A stretch of DNA of 64,000 bases from DAOUJH01 sp965248955 (GTDB lineage Bacteria > Chloroflexota > Dehalococcoidia > Lucifugimonadales > QGNO01), in NCBI GenBank assembly GCA_965248955.1, contig OZ252212.1:434001-498000 (forward strand). The letters run 5' to 3'. The notes below the pieces were generated by a model. That model was not told where the DNA came from, did not search any database, and saw nothing but the letters and a program-made list of their open reading frames with translations. A program made the translations under genes and the position numbers. Positions 7,506-15,161 of this stretch are shown in pieces. Within the stretch, counting starts at the first letter, position 1. Every line of letters begins with the position of its first letter.

Positions 7506-9128
7506 ATGCCATCTGATAAAATACTAGTCTATCACGATTACCTAGATGAACCGTTCCCCCGGCTCATTGGTGCACGCAGGGACTATCATTCCTGGCTAGG
7601 AAGGATGTATGAGCTATTCCAGGGTAAGCAGATACCTAATATCCCGGCCAAGCGAAAGACTTCAGTAAGGGCTTTTGTAAGTGCTGGCCGCTGGGTATGG
7701 CAGTGTTTGGGATGCAATTCAGCAATACCGGCTGAGGACGGTTCTAAATTAGCCAGCCATTATGGTCACCCATCCTTATGCCCTGAGTGTGATAGTCAGG
7801 GATGGGTTGACGTAAAATTCCCTCGGAATCGTAGAAGAATTGAAGAGGAGTTACTGAAGCAGCCGGGGCACCGTTCTAACGCGCCAATACGTGATTGGAA
7901 TCTAGAATGGAAACTAGAGAATCTCCAGCAGCGCACAATGAAGGCGCAAGCTATGCTGGCATCTGGTCTACCTGTGCGCGCTCTCTCAGTGGCGAATACT
8001 AAAATGTGGGGCGTTGGTGAGATACTTACCGCGGCCAACATGAACTCCCATGTTACAAACCCGATTGATGACCTAGTGGGTCGTGCAGGCTCAAACCCAG
8101 GTGGTGGTGGACCCGTAGAGTTCGAGAATGCCATCGTGATTGATAGCTTAACCACCACGGAGAGGGATGCCCTGACGGCCGTAGACGGGATGGTCATCTA
8201 CAATACGACGCTAAATGTCTTCCAGCGATATGAGAATGGGGTATGGGTATCCTACACCGACCTAGCGGCAATGACTATCGCTAGTGCTGCTCAAGGAGAC
8301 CTACTATACATAAATTCTAGCGGCAACGTTGCCCGCCTGCCAGCATCCACGGACGGCCATGTGCTGACGACCAACGGAACAAATGCAGACCCGATATGGG
8401 CGTCGGCCAGCTCCCCTATTACATATGTAGGAATAGACACTACTACTGCCGGTACTACCCGTACGGGTAGCTGGACAAAACCCTCAGGTATGGTTGGATG
8501 TTATGTAGTGGCAATTGGCGGTGGTGGTGGTGGTAAAGGCGGGGGTACTGCTACGGGTGACGGGCAAGGGGGAGAGGGTGGACATTGGGCTGCGAGACTA
8601 TTCAGAGCAGGAGATTTAGGAAGCTCATCATCAGTTGCTTACACGATCGGAGCAAGAGGTGCAGCCGATAACGATGGAGTGGATACTCGTTTTTATGGGG
8701 AACTTGTTGGTCGTGGAGGTTATCAGGGTTATAAGAATTCAAGAATCCCGCATGACGGGCGGTCTAGGCCGGGTAATCAAGGACCAAGCGGAGGCAATGG
8801 CGGCGGCGTAGGATCAGCAGGCTCAGCAGGCTTTGATGGCTCAATAAGTAGTGGAGGAGTGCAAGGGGGTACCGGCGGTGCAGCGGGGAGTTCAGCTGCA
8901 GTGAATGGTGCCGCAGGAGGGAACTCCGGCTACTTTAGTACAGGATTTGGCGGTGGGGGTGGTGGTGGGGGTGGGGCCTTCACGAGCAGTAATGGCAATG
9001 GTGGGAACGGTGGCAATGGCGCCCGTGCTGGTGCTGGTGGTGGTGGTGGTGGGGCAGGAGCTGGCACCGGTAGCCACGGTAGTGGCGGTACTGGTGGAGA
9101 TGGCAGGCTAATGATTTGGTGGTGGTAA
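7506..9128 (+). CDS. Chimeric phage tail protein with zinc ribbon and glycine-rich C-terminus
   Basis: 540 residues, strong site AAGGAGAAG before ATG. Parts: an N-terminal region (1-60) not recognised; a CxxC/CxxC ribbon (CLGC about 69-72, CPEC about 93-96); a region near 165-200 with the phage-tail-like motif GEILTAANMNSHV; a beta-rich linker (about 200-300, with a tail-fibre-like DGHVLTTNGT); and a glycine-rich domain (about 335-540) ending GGTGGDGRLMIWWW. The ending is typical of glycine-rich tail fibre or minor tail proteins of actinophages. The order looks like several virion genes joined by deletion. It could serve in adhesion if expressed. Confidence 0.7.
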   Translation: MPSDKILVYHDYLDEPFPRLIGARRDYHSWLGRMYELFQGKQIPNIPAKRKTSVRAFVSAGRWVWQCLGCNSAIPAEDGSKLASHYGHPSLCPECDSQGWVDVKFPRNRRRIEEELLKQPGHRSNAPIRDWNLEWKLENLQQRTMKAQAMLASGLPVRALSVANTKMWGVGEILTAANMNSHVTNPIDDLVGRAGSNPGGGGPVEFENAIVIDSLTTTERDALTAVDGMVIYNTTLNVFQRYENGVWVSYTDLAAMTIASAAQGDLLYINSSGNVARLPASTDGHVLTTNGTNADPIWASASSPITYVGIDTTTAGTTRTGSWTKPSGMVGCYVVAIGGGGGGKGGGTATGDGQGGEGGHWAARLFRAGDLGSSSSVAYTIGARGAADNDGVDTRFYGELVGRGGYQGYKNSRIPHDGRSRPGNQGPSGGNGGGVGSAGSAGFDGSISSGGVQGGTGGAAGSSAAVNGAAGGNSGYFSTGFGGGGGGGGGAFTSSNGNGGNGGNGARAGAGGGGGGAGAGTGSHGSGGTGGDGRLMIWWW

Positions 9129-9195
9129 TACTGGAGGCGGTACCGATACTGGTGGGCACTGGCGGGCAGTAACCATCTGGACCATTTAACTTTGA

Positions 9196-9284
9196 GGTAG
9201 GTCAGAGGGTAATAGTTTGATGGCGCCTCCCTCCCTCATACAGAGTTTCCTTTGATTGAAGGGAACAAAGCCCTCTGACCTGCC
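9196..9284. repeat. Nested inverted repeat, possible structured RNA or terminator-like element
   Basis: AGGTCAGAGGG (9199-9209) is the exact reverse complement of CCCTCTGACCT (9271-9281); three more pairs, including one G-U, extend it to 14. The 61-base loop contains a second stem, roughly GTTTCCTTT (9245-9253) with AAGGGAAC (9259-9266). There is no U tract, so a simple intrinsic terminator is unlikely. Confidence 0.5.
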
Positions 9285-9308
9285 TTACGTGAATCCCACT
9301 TACCCCAC

Positions 9309-9334
9309 AAAATGTCGTCAAAATGTCGGCATTT
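9309..9334. promoter_or_regulatory. Right-end repeats matching the left-end GTCGGC sites
   Basis: AAAATGTCG at 9309-9317 and 9320-9328 (11-bp period), the second running into GTCGGCATTT (9325-9334), which is identical to 1657-1666. Candidate integrase arm sites on this side of the element. Confidence 0.4.
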
Positions 9335-9376
9335 AGGGTCAGCAACAGGTATTTTAGCTATGAGTTAGGCGATTGA

Positions 9377-9390
9377 TGCCGAGGGTGGGA
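9377..9390. repeat. Proximal attachment site inside tRNA-Leu(UAA)
   Basis: TGCCGAGGGTGGGA, identical to 1535-1548. It covers exactly the discriminator base and 3' acceptor strand of the tRNA gene and enters the T stem. The element lies on the 3' side of the tRNA gene and leaves it intact, as expected for tRNA-targeted integration. Confidence 0.6.
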
Positions 9391-9459
9391 TTCGAACCCA
9401 CACTCCCTTGCGGGAAGCGGATTTTAAGTCCGCCGCGTCTGCCATTTCGCCACCCCGGC
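9377..9459 (-). tRNA. tRNA-Leu(UAA)
   Basis: Read on the minus strand, GCCGGGG pairs with CCTCGGC (one G-U) and the discriminator is A. The anticodon loop reads CTTAAAA with anticodon TAA. A long variable arm (CTTCCCGCAAGGGAG) marks a class II tRNA, consistent with leucine. T arm GTGGGTTCGAATCCCAC. No CCA is encoded. It is the integration target of the element on its 3' side. Confidence 0.96.
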
Positions 9460-9490
9460 ATGGTGCATGCCTAGATGTTACCTTACAGAA

Positions 9491-9536
9491 AACCGCCGTA
9501 CCAGCGGCCTGTCTGATGCAGGCGAGTACGGCGGTT
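9491..9536 (-). terminator. Hairpin between tRNA-Cys and tRNA-Leu(UAA), likely terminator or processing stem
   Basis: AACCGCCGTAC (9491-9501) pairs with GTACGGCGGTT (9526-9536), enclosing a second small stem GCCTG/CAGGC. Read leftward, the stem is followed by TTTTC, as in a weak intrinsic terminator for the tRNA-Trp-Leu-Cys transcript. Confidence 0.5.
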
Positions 9537-9549
9537 CAGTGATTGCTGG

Positions 9550-9623
9550 AGGCGACGGGCGGATTCGAACCGCCGAATAGGGGTTTTGCAGACCCCCGCC
9601 TTAGACCACTTGGCTACGTCGCC
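9550..9623 (-). tRNA. tRNA-Cys(GCA)
   Basis: Minus-strand acceptor GGCGACG pairs with CGTCGCC, discriminator U. Anticodon loop TCTGCAAAA region with anticodon GCA. T arm GGCGGTTCGAATCCGCC. No CCA encoded. Confidence 0.95.
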
Positions 9624-9639
9624 ATCCCTATTCTTCTGG

Positions 9640-9723
9640 TGCCGAGGAGGAGATTTGAACTCCTACGCCCTCACGGGCACTGCCCCCTCAAGACAGCGTG
9701 TCTACCGATTCCACCACCTCGGC
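9640..9723 (-). tRNA. tRNA-Leu(GAG)
   Basis: Class II tRNA: acceptor GCCGAGG/CCTCGGC, discriminator A. Anticodon stem CTGTC/GGCAG encloses loop TTGAGGG, anticodon GAG. Long variable arm (TGCCCGTGAGGGCG). T arm GGAGTTCAAATCTCC. Confidence 0.95.
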
Positions 9724-9741
9724 ACGGGTTTGTCCCTTTGG

Positions 9742-9814
9742 CAGGGGCGCGAGGATTCGAACCCCGGACCTGCGGTTTTGGAGACCGCTGCTCTACCAGC
9801 TGAGCTACACCCCT
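9742..9814 (-). tRNA. tRNA-Trp(CCA)
   Basis: Acceptor AGGGGTG pairs with CGCCCCT, discriminator G. Anticodon stem GCGGT/ACCGC with loop CTCCAAA, anticodon CCA. T arm CGGGGTTCGAATCCTCG with one non-Watson-Crick pair. First tRNA of the minus-strand cluster. Confidence 0.94.
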
Positions 9815-9896
9815 ACTCACGATGCCCTGTTCATGTGTCAGAGTAGCACCAGGCAAGATGGAGCGTCAATACAACCGGCTCATGGTGGAAGAGGCG

Positions 9897-10754
9897 TTAT
9901 CTTTCGGCAAGCTCAGCCTGCGGCGTGGCGTGCTGCGGCGACTCCAACTCCTCCACAACATCGGTATAGCCCTTCTGGTCTCTCTGATACCAGAGAACGA
10001 AGACGACGCCCATGGTTATGAAGAAAGCCAGCGCTCCGGGGAGCTTCATGATCAAGCCCCCTATCTGCTGGTCTGATACGACGTCCAAGCCCCAAAGCCT
10101 GGGCACGGTAGCGTAGAAAGGGTACAGCACGCGCGGAGAGAAGGTGATGGCGGCGCCTATGAAGCCAGCAGGAAGTGTGAGCAGGAACAGGTACACCATT
10201 TGCATCGGGTAGCTGGCTCTGGGAACCTCGAAGAGGGGGCTCATCACGGGCCACCACATGATGACGGCGCTGACCATGAACATGAGATGCTCCAGGACGT
10301 GGATCCCATGAGTCTGGAGCGTGGCGTCGTAGAGGGTGGGAAGGTGCCACACGGCAAGAACGAAACCGGAGATGGCAAACGCCTGCACGGGACGGGTGAG
10401 CCAACGTGCCGCGGACAGCGTCAGGTTGTGGCGGAAAAGCGGTCTAATCAGCCAGGGCGGCGTCCCAGCCAGCAGCAGCGGAGGCACCACAAGGATGAGG
10501 ATCAGGTGCTGCACCATGTGAGCGCTGAACAGGAAATTGTCGGCCAGATGATGAATGGGAGACGACAGCGCCAGGTACATGGCCAGCATCCCAGCGGAGA
10601 AGAAGGAGACGCGCCTGGCCTCGATGGGCTGCGTACTACCCAAGCGGCTCCGCAGGCGGGTAACGCCGAACAGATAGGCGCCCTGCAATAGTAGGATGCC
10701 TATGACGATGTCGGGATGGAAATGCCACTGGAGCCAGAGATTTGTATCTGCCAC
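9897..10754 (-). CDS. ctaG: Cytochrome c oxidase assembly factor CtaG (caa3 type)
   Basis: Integral membrane protein needed in caa3 oxidase assembly, probably in copper delivery. 285 residues from the GTG at 10754, preceded by GGGTAGGG; an upstream in-frame start would overlap the previous gene by 47 bases. About seven hydrophobic segments. Family marks: an early WHFHPD, SSPIHHLADNFLFSAHMVQH, VVPPLLLAGTP, and VLAVWHLPTLYD followed by HVLEHLMFM. The conserved His in these loops are likely metal ligands. Last gene of the oxidase operon. It must not be confused with the unrelated proteobacterial CtaG (Cox11). Confidence 0.93.
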   Translation of the reverse strand: MADTNLWLQWHFHPDIVIGILLLQGAYLFGVTRLRSRLGSTQPIEARRVSFFSAGMLAMYLALSSPIHHLADNFLFSAHMVQHLILILVVPPLLLAGTPPWLIRPLFRHNLTLSAARWLTRPVQAFAISGFVLAVWHLPTLYDATLQTHGIHVLEHLMFMVSAVIMWWPVMSPLFEVPRASYPMQMVYLFLLTLPAGFIGAAITFSPRVLYPFYATVPRLWGLDVVSDQQIGGLIMKLPGALAFFITMGVVFVLWYQRDQKGYTDVVEELESPQHATPQAELAER

Positions 10755-10788
10755 TACCCTACCCGTCCAATAAGCAAAGCCCGCAGGC

Positions 10789-11043
10789 TTAAGGCTCTGA
10801 GCCGCGGCCACCCCTTGCCAGAAACGCGGCGCCAATGAGAATCGCGGCGGAGATGACCAGCGCTACGAGCACCGACAGCGGCTCGTTTACTTGTATACCG
10901 ACGATGGTCACGTGGTCCTGAACTTCAGCCAGGGCAAGGAGCAACTCTCCTATGCCAATGATGATGGCCGCCGTGACGATGAGTACAAGCACGGGCACCC
11001 ATACGGCGGACATGATGCGGTCTTGGAGTGTTTTCTTATCCAT
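10789..11043 (-). CDS. Small two-helix membrane protein of the oxidase operon
   Basis: 84 residues with two hydrophobic segments (about 13-38 and 53-78) separated by a short polar loop (EVQDHVTIVGIQVNEPL). Start ATG six bases downstream of the ctaF stop. No named family recognised; small membrane proteins at this place in Chloroflexi oxidase operons may be accessory subunits. Function inferred only from context. Confidence 0.7.
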   Translation of the reverse strand: MDKKTLQDRIMSAVWVPVLVLIVTAAIIIGIGELLLALAEVQDHVTIVGIQVNEPLSVLVALVISAAILIGAAFLARGGRGSEP

Positions 11044-11048
11044 ATTAC

Positions 11049-11354
11049 CTACGAAGCTATGAGTCCAAAGAGGGCCAGCAAGGCAACTATCACACTTGAG
11101 GTGAGCAGCATGCCGCCAACGAAAAAGGCGGAAAAGAGCTTGCTGTCAAATTTCAAATGCATGAAGAACATGGCTACCATCGAAAATTTGGCCGCGGAAA
11201 GCACTATGAGAGCAGATACAAGGAAAATAGTAGTGATGTCAAGATAAACAATGGCCACCTCTACGATGGTGACGACGGCCAGTATGACGGCTATGGCTAC
11301 GTACTTAGCCGGTGTAGGATGACCTGCCTCTCTTGTCTGTATGCTTGTGCTCAT
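11049..11354 (-). CDS. ctaF: Cytochrome c oxidase subunit IV (prokaryotic type)
   Basis: 101 residues, three transmembrane segments. The motif AAKFSMVAMFFMHLKFD is the hallmark of bacterial subunit IV, a small stabilising subunit. ATG at 11354 has AAGGG eight bases upstream; a GTG directly abutting the ctaE stop would add six residues and lacks a ribosome site. Part of the minus-strand oxidase operon. Confidence 0.9.
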   Translation of the reverse strand: MSTSIQTREAGHPTPAKYVAIAVILAVVTIVEVAIVYLDITTIFLVSALIVLSAAKFSMVAMFFMHLKFDSKLFSAFFVGGMLLTSSVIVALLALFGLIAS

Positions 11355-11372
11355 CGTAGGGCCCTTGTCCAC

Positions 11373-11987
11373 CTAAGTTGCAATGTTGGGCGCCTCTACC
11401 AGGTATACCACTGTGAATATGACAATCCAGACTACGTCCACGAAGTGCCAGTACAAACCGGCAAGCTCTATGTTCAAGTGCTGCTCGGGCCGTAACCGGC
11501 CTCTCCAAGCCACGACGAAGAAGGATAGGAGAATGATCACACCAACGGTTACGTGAGCTCCGTGAAAGCCGGTGAGGACAAAGAAGGTGGTGCCGAACAG
11601 GTTGTTTGTCAAGTTGAGACCGTTGTGCTCAACAAAGAAGGTAAACTCAAAGTACTGTCCTCCAAGGAAGACTGCGCCGAGCAATGCCGTAGCCAGCAAC
11701 CACACCTTGAGGCCGCGCTGATCGCCGCGCTGAATGGCGGCAAGGGCAAGCACCATGGTCAAGCTGCTCATGAGCAGTACAAAGGCGCTTATGGAGGTGT
11801 ACGGGATGTTGAACACCTCGTACGGATAAGGGCCTTCTATGCTCTTGCCCTTGTAGAGCAGGTAGGTTGCGATGAGCGAGCCGAAAAACAAGGTGTCCGA
11901 ACCAAGGAAGGCCCACATGACCATCTTGCGATGGTCCAGGCCTGTAGTGGTCTGGGGGTGTTCGGAGTGCGCTAGGGCCTGTGCCAA
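11373..11987 (-). CDS. ctaE: Cytochrome c oxidase subunit III
   Basis: 204 residues, five to six hydrophobic segments, the short bacterial form. Marks: KMVMWAFLGSDTLFFGSLI near the N-terminus, GTTFFVLTGFHGAHVTVG in the middle, and YWHFVDVVWIVIFTVVYL at the end, all characteristic of subunit III. Lies 12 bases after ctaD. Supports proton pumping by subunit I. Confidence 0.95.
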   Translation of the reverse strand: MAQALAHSEHPQTTTGLDHRKMVMWAFLGSDTLFFGSLIATYLLYKGKSIEGPYPYEVFNIPYTSISAFVLLMSSLTMVLALAAIQRGDQRGLKVWLLATALLGAVFLGGQYFEFTFFVEHNGLNLTNNLFGTTFFVLTGFHGAHVTVGVIILLSFFVVAWRGRLRPEQHLNIELAGLYWHFVDVVWIVIFTVVYLVEAPNIAT

Positions 11988-11999
11988 CTATTCACCTCT

Positions 12000-13886
12000 C
12001 TAATGACTTTCGGAGCCGGGTTCAGGATCTGCCGGTTCAAAGGCCCAACCATAGATGCCAAACATCATGACTAGGATGCCAATTGCAATAACGGCAGGAT
12101 GGATGAGTATTCCAAAGATGGCGACTACCATACCCAAAGCCGTCACAAGCGGGAAGTAGGACAGACCGGGCAGGTGGATGCCATGGCCGGCATCGGAATG
12201 CCCTTCGTTTGAGGTGGCAGCGCCGGCCGGTATGGGTACGGGCCTGCCATCCGGGCCTTCGGTATATTTCCGCTCCCAGAAAGCGTCTCTACCGTGGACC
12301 GTAGGTATCTCGGTAAAGTTGTGGGGCGGCGGCGGCGAGGATATCGACCACTCCAGCGTTCTGCCATCCCATGGGTCGCCGGTTCTATCCTCCTCGCCTT
12401 TGCGAAGGCTTGCGAATAAGTTCCATACGAAGACCAGTACTCCCAGCGCTATCACCCAGCTTCCCACAGTGGCGAAGAGGTTCCAGAAATCCCACCCCAT
12501 GCTGGAATCGTAGGTATCGATGCGGCGAGGCATGCCGTCCAAGCCCAGCCAGTGCATGGGGGCAAAGGTCAGGTTCATGCCTATGAAGAGCACCCAGAAG
12601 TTGAGCTTGCCCAGACCCTCATTCATGAGGCGACCCGTCACTTTGGGGAACCAGTAGTAGACGCCGGCAAACAGACCAAAGATGGAACCGCCAAAAAGCA
12701 CGTAGTGGAGATGGGCCACTATGTAATAGGTATCCTGCTGCTGGGCATCGGCAGGAGGTGAAGCGTGAGTGACGCCGCTCAAACCGCCGATTATGAAGAG
12801 GACAATGAAACCTATGGCAAAGAGCATGGCGGTGGAGAGATGTATGGAACCTCCCCACAAAGTGCCCAGCCAGTTGAATATCTTCACCCCCGTGGGTACT
12901 GCGATCAGCATTGTTGTGATTGCAAACGTGGCGTTGGCCACCGGGCCAAGTCCCACGGTAAACATGTGGTGGCTCCACACGGCCCAGCCCATAAACCCAA
13001 TGAAGACGCCGGATAGCACGATGAACGGGTACCCGAAGAGAGGTTTCTTGGAGAAGGTAGGCAGCACTTCAGAAACGATACCCATGGCAGGTAGTATCAG
13101 AATGTACACTTCAGGGTGGCCAAAGACCCAGAAGAGGTGTTGCCACAGGATTGGATCGCCGCCGGCGGAGGGATTGAAGAAGTTAGTGCCAACGAATCTG
13201 TCGAACCCCAACTGAATGAGGGCAACGGTGATGACGGGCATGGCGGTGACCAGCAGGAAGGAGGTGACCAGCGTCATCCAGGTAAATACGGGCATACGCA
13301 TGAGAGTCATGCCCGGGGCGCGCATATTTATGATGGTAACAATGAAGTTGAATGCGCCGGCCATGGAGGAGGTGCCGAGCACCAGCAGGCCAAGGACGTA
13401 GAAGTCCATACCGCGCCCAACATCGAAGGCTGTATTGGTCAACGGGGCATACGCAAACCATCCCACTCCGGGAGCAGCCCCTATGAGCCAGCCGGCATTC
13501 AGCAGTATCCCGCCGAAGAGGAATATCCAATAGCTCAATGCGTTGAGTCGGGGGAACGCGACGTCCCTTGCGCCTATCTGCAGTGGGATAACGATGTTGA
13601 AGAAAGCGACGCTCAGCGGCATTATGGCCAAAAAGATCATGGTCAGCGCATGCATGGTGAACAGCTGGCTGAACATGTCCGCGCTAACCAGGGAGTTTTC
13701 TGCGGAGGAAAGCTGCAATCTGAGGGTCAGCGCCTCTATTCCGCCGATGAGGAAGAAGACTACGGCAGTTACGCCGTAAAGGACTCCGATGCGCTTATGG
13801 TCAACAGTTACCAGCCAGCCCACCCAACCGGTGGTTGTGGTAGGCCTCCTCAGTATCCAAGGTATCTGGCTAGTTACCGCCGCCAT
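12000..13886 (-). CDS. ctaD: Cytochrome c oxidase subunit I (A1-type heme-copper oxidase)
   Basis: Catalytic subunit holding heme a, heme a3 and CuB. 628 residues. Ligands visible: MHALTMIF (heme a His), GHPEVYIL (CuB His, D-channel Glu and the cross-linked Tyr), WSHHMFTVG (two CuB His) and VAHLHYVLFGG (heme a3 and heme a His). The PEVY motif marks the A1 type. C-terminal extension beyond helix XII with a His-rich linker and two more hydrophobic segments (about 565-612), as in caa3 enzymes. Lies 28 bases after ctaC. Confidence 0.97.
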   Translation of the reverse strand: MAAVTSQIPWILRRPTTTTGWVGWLVTVDHKRIGVLYGVTAVVFFLIGGIEALTLRLQLSSAENSLVSADMFSQLFTMHALTMIFLAIMPLSVAFFNIVIPLQIGARDVAFPRLNALSYWIFLFGGILLNAGWLIGAAPGVGWFAYAPLTNTAFDVGRGMDFYVLGLLVLGTSSMAGAFNFIVTIINMRAPGMTLMRMPVFTWMTLVTSFLLVTAMPVITVALIQLGFDRFVGTNFFNPSAGGDPILWQHLFWVFGHPEVYILILPAMGIVSEVLPTFSKKPLFGYPFIVLSGVFIGFMGWAVWSHHMFTVGLGPVANATFAITTMLIAVPTGVKIFNWLGTLWGGSIHLSTAMLFAIGFIVLFIIGGLSGVTHASPPADAQQQDTYYIVAHLHYVLFGGSIFGLFAGVYYWFPKVTGRLMNEGLGKLNFWVLFIGMNLTFAPMHWLGLDGMPRRIDTYDSSMGWDFWNLFATVGSWVIALGVLVFVWNLFASLRKGEEDRTGDPWDGRTLEWSISSPPPPHNFTEIPTVHGRDAFWERKYTEGPDGRPVPIPAGAATSNEGHSDAGHGIHLPGLSYFPLVTALGMVVAIFGILIHPAVIAIGILVMMFGIYGWAFEPADPEPGSESH

Positions 13887-13914
13887 TACCGACCTCCAAG
13901 AATCAATAACCGCT

Positions 13915-14967
13915 TCATTGCAAGCTCTGTAGGTACGCCACCAGGGCGTCTATCTCCCCTTCACTTAGGTTGAGAACAGGCATTGCTACCCCGGGTTTGA
14001 TCTCATTAGGGTTGCCCAGCCAGTTTCTCAGATTCTCTTCATTGTTGTCTATAATACCAGCTGCTAGAGTGCTCCTGCTCGCTACGTGGGTGAGGTTGGG
14101 GCCAATATCGCCTCTTATAGGCTGGCCCTCTACGGTATGGCAGATAGCACAACGCTGCCCGGTAACGCTTTCCCCTTTGAGGGTGCCGTCGAACCCCTTG
14201 CTGACAAACAGGTCTGCTCCCTGAGCAGCCAGACCAGTGGCCTCTGCGGGTTCGGCTCTGATCCCCTCTACCCAGGAATCGAACTCATCCTGAGGCTGTG
14301 CGAAAACACGGAATCGCATCTGAGCGTGGGCGGTGCCGCAGAACTCGGCGCACTGGCCAAAAAACTCACCGGATTCGTCGGCTCTGAACCACATCGTATT
14401 GGTGTTGTTAGGCACAATATCAACCTTGCCAGCCAGTTTGGGTATCCAGAAACTGTGTATAACGTCGCTGGACTCCAGGGTCACGTCCACGTTCTTGCCC
14501 ACAGGCACGTGCAACTCATTGGAGGTGGAAATGTCCAAATCCGGATAGTCGAACTCCCACCACCACTGATGTGCGGTGACGGTGACTGCAAGCACGTCCC
14601 CGTCAGGGGCATTGGCCGTACTGAAGATTGTGTCAACCGTAGGCACAGCAATAACGGCGAGCACTATGGCAGGAGCAATGGTCCAAGCCACCTCCAGCCT
14701 GGTGTTGCCGTGGGTTTGCTTGGGCAGGCCGTTCACTCCGGCGCGGCGGCGGAACCTGAAGACGGTATAGAGCAAGGCCCCCTGCACTACCACGAAAACA
14801 AAAACGGCGGCCCAGAATGTGATGTAGAAAAGATCCAGCTGTTCTTGAGCTACGGGGCCGGCGGCTTCAAAGGTAGACTGCGGATGGGAGGGAAAGCATC
14901 CTGTGGCCATGAGCGCTAGGCCCAAGAGCAGGATCAATGCCCTCAGCTTAGTAACGTTACGCCACAT
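13915..14967 (-). CDS. ctaC: Cytochrome c oxidase subunit II with fused cytochrome c (caa3)
   Basis: 350 residues from the ATG giving MWRNVTKL. Lipoprotein signal (LALMATGC), two transmembrane helices, then a cupredoxin domain with CuA ligands: the His of VIHSFW, Cys-Glu-Cys in GQCAEFCGTAH and the Met of AQMRF. A C-terminal cytochrome c domain (about 240-350) carries heme-binding CAICH and the axial-ligand region GVAMPVLN. This fusion defines the caa3 type, which accepts electrons through its own heme c. First gene of the operon, divergent from ctaA-ctaB. Confidence 0.96.
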   Translation of the reverse strand: MWRNVTKLRALILLLGLALMATGCFPSHPQSTFEAAGPVAQEQLDLFYITFWAAVFVFVVVQGALLYTVFRFRRRAGVNGLPKQTHGNTRLEVAWTIAPAIVLAVIAVPTVDTIFSTANAPDGDVLAVTVTAHQWWWEFDYPDLDISTSNELHVPVGKNVDVTLESSDVIHSFWIPKLAGKVDIVPNNTNTMWFRADESGEFFGQCAEFCGTAHAQMRFRVFAQPQDEFDSWVEGIRAEPAEATGLAAQGADLFVSKGFDGTLKGESVTGQRCAICHTVEGQPIRGDIGPNLTHVASRSTLAAGIIDNNEENLRNWLGNPNEIKPGVAMPVLNLSEGEIDALVAYLQSLQ

Positions 14968-15026
14968 ATATCTTCTATATCCTAATATCTGACAAACCGT
15001 TAGCCCGCAATGGTCACTTTGTGAAA

Positions 15027-15056
15027 AATAGACCAATCAAGTGTGAAGAATATCAA
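15027..15056 (-). promoter_or_regulatory. Possible promoter of the oxidase operon
   Basis: On the minus strand TTGATA (15056-15051), 18-bp spacer, TCTATT (15032-15027), about 60 bases before the ctaC start. The -35 is good and the -10 is weak. Confidence 0.3.
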
Positions 15057-15098
15057 CTGCGTGAATCTGCGTCAAGGATTTTACCGTTCTTCAATCAC

Positions 15099-15126
15099 TT
15101 GTTATGAGCAGCACGCAGCCTATGAT
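15099..15126 (+). promoter_or_regulatory. Candidate promoter of ctaA-ctaB
   Basis: TTGTTA (15099-15104), 16-bp spacer, TATGAT (15121-15126), 36 bases before the ATG at 15162. Four and five of six matches to the sigma-70 consensus. Confidence 0.45.
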
Positions 15127-15161
15127 ATATTACACGGACTGATTGCGGTTACGACCTTTTA

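Larger units (their letters stand above)
9129..9376. other. Non-coding right end of the element
   Basis: No gene. It holds a long inverted repeat (9196-9284) and repeated AAAATGTCG/GTCGGCATTT sequences (9309-9334), and ends at the tRNA-Leu attachment site. Confidence 0.6.

Noticed and set aside
8500..9128. GGT-rich repeats as a minisatellite or CRISPR array
   Set aside because: The repetition is of glycine codons inside one open frame, with no fixed repeat unit or spacers. No CRISPR array was found anywhere in the window.
6806..9128. Diversity-generating retroelement (repeat plus tail gene)
   Set aside because: The 106-bp copies show no adenine-specific differences and no reverse transcriptase gene is present.
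1677..9376. Complete functional prophage
   Set aside because: No terminase, portal, protease, capsid, lysis or replication genes were found in the 7.8 kb.
9491..9536. Small RNA gene between tRNAs
   Set aside because: The double hairpin with TTTT on the minus strand is more simply a terminator or processing signal.
13116..13973. 285-codon plus-strand frame opposite ctaD
   Set aside because: It mirrors conserved oxidase codons on the other strand and is His/Gly/Glu-rich nonsense.
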